The position numbers and the translations under genes were made by a program. Shown here one piece after another: positions 4,109-5,913 of a DNA stretch of 5,913 nucleotides (positions are counted from its first letter, which is position 1; every line of letters starts with the position of its first letter). The notes below the pieces were generated by a model, which saw only the letters and a program-made list of their open reading frames with translations, did no database searches and was not told the origin of the DNA. The stretch comes from Propionibacteriaceae bacterium (GTDB taxonomy: Bacteria; Actinomycetota; Actinomycetes; Propionibacteriales; Propionibacteriaceae). The DNA is taken from positions 1 to 5,913 of the forward strand of contig JAIRXX010000348.1 of NCBI GenBank assembly GCA_031268065.1, in the 5' to 3' direction.

Positions 4109-5913
4109 ATGTTCGACCGTTTCACCGACCGTGCCCGCCGGGTGATTGTGCTCGCCCAAGACGAGGCGCGGATGCTGAATCACAACTACATCGGGACTGA
4201 GCACCTACTGTTGGGGCTTATTCACGAGGGCGAAGGCGTCGCGGCGAAAGCCCTGGAAACTATGGGCCTGTCGTTGGAAGCTGTCCGAGAGCAAGTTGAA
4301 AGCGTGATCGGGCAGGGCAAACAGTCTCCGAGCGGGCACATCCCGTTCACTCCCAGGGCCAAGAAAGTGCTGGAATTCTCCATGCGCGAGGCCCTGCAGC
4401 TCAACCATCCCTATATCGGCACCGAGCACATCTTGCTCGGCCTGATCCGCGAAGGCGAAGGCGTGGCCGCCCAAGTGCTGGTCAAGCTGGGCGCCGATCT
4501 GAGCCGGGTGCGCAACCAGGTGTTGCAGATGCTCAGCGGCTATCAGGAAAAGCAGGCCGCCACCTCCGGTGCGCCTGAGGCCGGTCCGGCGCAGTCCGGG
4601 TCTGCCATTTTGGACCAATTCGGACGCAACCTCACCCAGGCCGCCAGGGAGAACAAACTCGACCCGGTGATCGGGCGGCACAAAGAGATCGAGCGGGTGA
4701 TGACAGTCCTCTCCCGGCGCACCAAGAACAACCCGGTGCTGATCGGTGAGCCAGGCGTGGGCAAGACCGCCGTCGTTGAGGGCCTGGCCCAGGCGATTGT
4801 GCGCGGAGACGTCCCGGAGACGCTGCGGGACAAGCAGATTTACACCCTCGATCTGGGCGCCTTGGTTGCCGGATCGCGCTATCGCGGCGACTTCGAGGAA
4901 CGTTTGAAGAAAGTCCTCAAAGAGATTAAAACCCGTGGCGACATAATCTTGTTCATTGACGAGATTCACACTCTCGTCGGCGCCGGCGCGGCCGAGGGGG
5001 CCATCGACGCGGCTTCCATCTTGAAGCCGATGCTGGCCCGTGGCGAATTGCAGACGATCGGCGCCACCACGCTGGACGAATACCGCAAGCACATCGAGAA
5101 GGATGCCGCGCTGGAGCGCCGCTTCCAGCCGATCCAAGTCGCGGAGCCGTCGATAGCGCTGACCATTGACATTCTGCGCGGGTTGCGCGACCGCTACGAG
5201 GCGCACCACCGTATCACCATCACCGATGGGGCGTTGACGGCTGCCGCCCAGTTGGCCGACCGCTACATCTCTGACCGTTTCCTCCCCGACAAGGCCATCG
5301 ATTTGATCGACGAGGCCGGTGCGCGGCTGCGGATCAAGCGGATGACCGCCCCGCCCGATCTGCGCGAATTTGACGAGGAAATCGCCCAGGTGAAGATTCG
5401 CAAAGAGTCGGCCATCGATTCCCAGGACTTCGAGTTGGCTGCCCGACTGCGCGACGACGAGCGGAAGTTGAACATCGCCCGCGCGGAGAAGGAAGAAGCC
5501 TGGAAAGTCGGAGACCAAGACATTCCGGCTGAAGTTGACGAAGAGGCCATCGCTGAAGTGCTCTCCGGGGCGACTGGCATCCCGGTCTTCAAGCTGACCG
5601 AGGAAGAATCGGCCCGGCTGTTGCGCATGGAGGAAGAGATCGGCAAGCGGATCATCGGCCAGTATGACGCGGTGAAGTCGCTGGCCCGTTCGATCCGGCG
5701 CACCCGCGCTGGCCTGAAAGACCCGAAGCGGCCCTCCGGCTCGTTTATTTTCGCCGGACCGTCTGGCGTCGGCAAGACGGAGTTGACGAAGGCCCTCACC
5801 GAATTCCTCTTCGGCGACGAGAACGCGCTGATCACCCTCGACATGAGCGAGTACTCCGAGAAATTCGCAGTCACCAGGCTCTTCGGCTCGCCGCCAGGCT
5901 ATGTCGGCTACGA
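4109..5913 (+). CDS. clpC: ClpC, AAA+ unfoldase of the Clp protease (3' truncated)
   Basis: ClpC is a cytosolic Hsp100 hexamer that unfolds proteins and feeds them to ClpP. The frame is open for 601 codons to the window edge, about 70% of the usual length. It starts [12 protein letters not shown] and has two Clp N-domain repeats ([15 protein letters not shown] at 24-38 and [15 protein letters not shown] at 99-113), then a short linker. D1 follows with Walker A GEPGVGKT (213-220), pore loop [11 protein letters not shown] (256-266), Walker B LFIDE (281-285, E285 catalytic) and arginine-finger region ALERRF (334-339). The middle domain (about 418-470) holds a UVR-like segment [12 protein letters not shown] (440-451). 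D2 begins with IGQYDAV (516-522) and Walker A GPSGVGKT (550-557), and the window ends at GSPPGYVGY. The second Walker B, the ClpP-docking loop and the C terminus are outside the window. All visible ATPase residues are intact. The strong GGAGGAG fixes the start. In M. tuberculosis the homologue is essential clpC1, also next to lsr2. Confidence 0.97.
   Translation, partial: MFDRFTDRARRVIVLAQDEARMLNHNYIGTEHLLLGLIHEGEGVAAKALETMGLSLEAVREQVESVIGQGKQSPSGHIPFTPRAKKVLEFSMREALQLNHPYIGTEHILLGLIREGEGVAAQVLVKLGADLSRVRNQVLQMLSGYQEKQAATSGAPEAGPAQSGSAILDQFGRNLTQAARENKLDPVIGRHKEIERVMTVLSRRTKNNPVLIGEPGVGKTAVVEGLAQAIVRGDVPETLRDKQIYTLDLGALVAGSRYRGDFEERLKKVLKEIKTRGDIILFIDEIHTLVGAGAAEGAIDAASILKPMLARGELQTIGATTLDEYRKHIEKDAALERRFQPIQVAEPSIALTIDILRGLRDRYEAHHRITITDGALTAAAQLADRYISDRFLPDKAIDLIDEAGARLRIKRMTAPPDLREFDEEIAQVKIRKESAIDSQDFELAARLRDDERKLNIARAEKEEAWKVGDQDIPAEVDEEAIAEVLSGATGIPVFKLTEEESARLLRMEEEIGKRIIGQYDAVKSLARSIRRTRAGLKDPKRPSGSFIFAGPSGVGKTELTKALTEFLFGDENALITLDMSEYSEKFAVTRLFGSPPGYVGY

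Noticed and set aside
4205..5518. 437-codon open frame on the - strand opposite clpC
   Set aside because: It is the antisense shadow of a highly conserved, high-GC3 gene; the peptide has no family-like motif and clpC is intact on the other strand.
1..5913. CRISPR arrays, tRNA or rRNA genes, insertion sequences, phage or defence genes
   Set aside because: No spaced direct repeats, cloverleaf sequences, transposase-like proteins or terminal repeats were seen; the gene content is conserved housekeeping.

Overview
The window reads as chromosomal DNA from a GC-rich actinobacterium (Actinomycetota). The evidence is an Lsr2-type nucleoid protein, a DUF3180 membrane protein directly behind folK, an FtsH with a long proline-rich tail, a ClpC starting [11 protein letters not shown], strong G/C bias at third codon positions and several GTG starts. 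Order or family cannot be fixed from the sequence alone. All recognised genes lie on the + strand.

Layout. Bases 2-592 are the 3' end of ftsH (membrane AAA+ metalloprotease). Its stop is followed after 1 nt by folE (594-1154). A 96-nt gap with a candidate leaderless promoter precedes folP (1251-2096). After 25 nt containing a perfect AGGAGG come folB (2122-2481), folK (2478-3005, 4-nt overlap) and a DUF3180 four-helix membrane protein gene (3005-3478, 1-nt overlap). Bases 3479-3675 are non-coding, turn AT-rich towards the end and carry a likely lsr2 promoter. lsr2 (3676-3993) is followed by a 115-nt gap packed with three consecutive inverted repeats. clpC starts at 4109 and runs off the right edge after 601 codons.

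How the genes work together. FolE, FolP, FolB and FolK supply most of tetrahydrofolate synthesis. FolE makes dihydroneopterin triphosphate from GTP, FolB releases hydroxymethyl-dihydropterin, FolK pyrophosphorylates it and FolP joins it to p-aminobenzoate. The tight spacing and overlaps from folB through the DUF3180 gene indicate translational coupling. The right-hand part is a separate module: the DNA-bridging silencer Lsr2 and the ClpC unfoldase of the ClpCP protease.

The genes are conserved housekeeping genes and I see no novel multi-gene system. The most interesting parts are non-coding: the lsr2-clpC spacer, where a palindrome overlaps a plausible clpC -10 box and abuts a 13-bp hairpin; the apparently leaderless folP start; a FolK active-site loop with an insertion; and the direct DUF3180-lsr2 junction, where Mycobacterium tuberculosis has pan genes, coaX and lysS.
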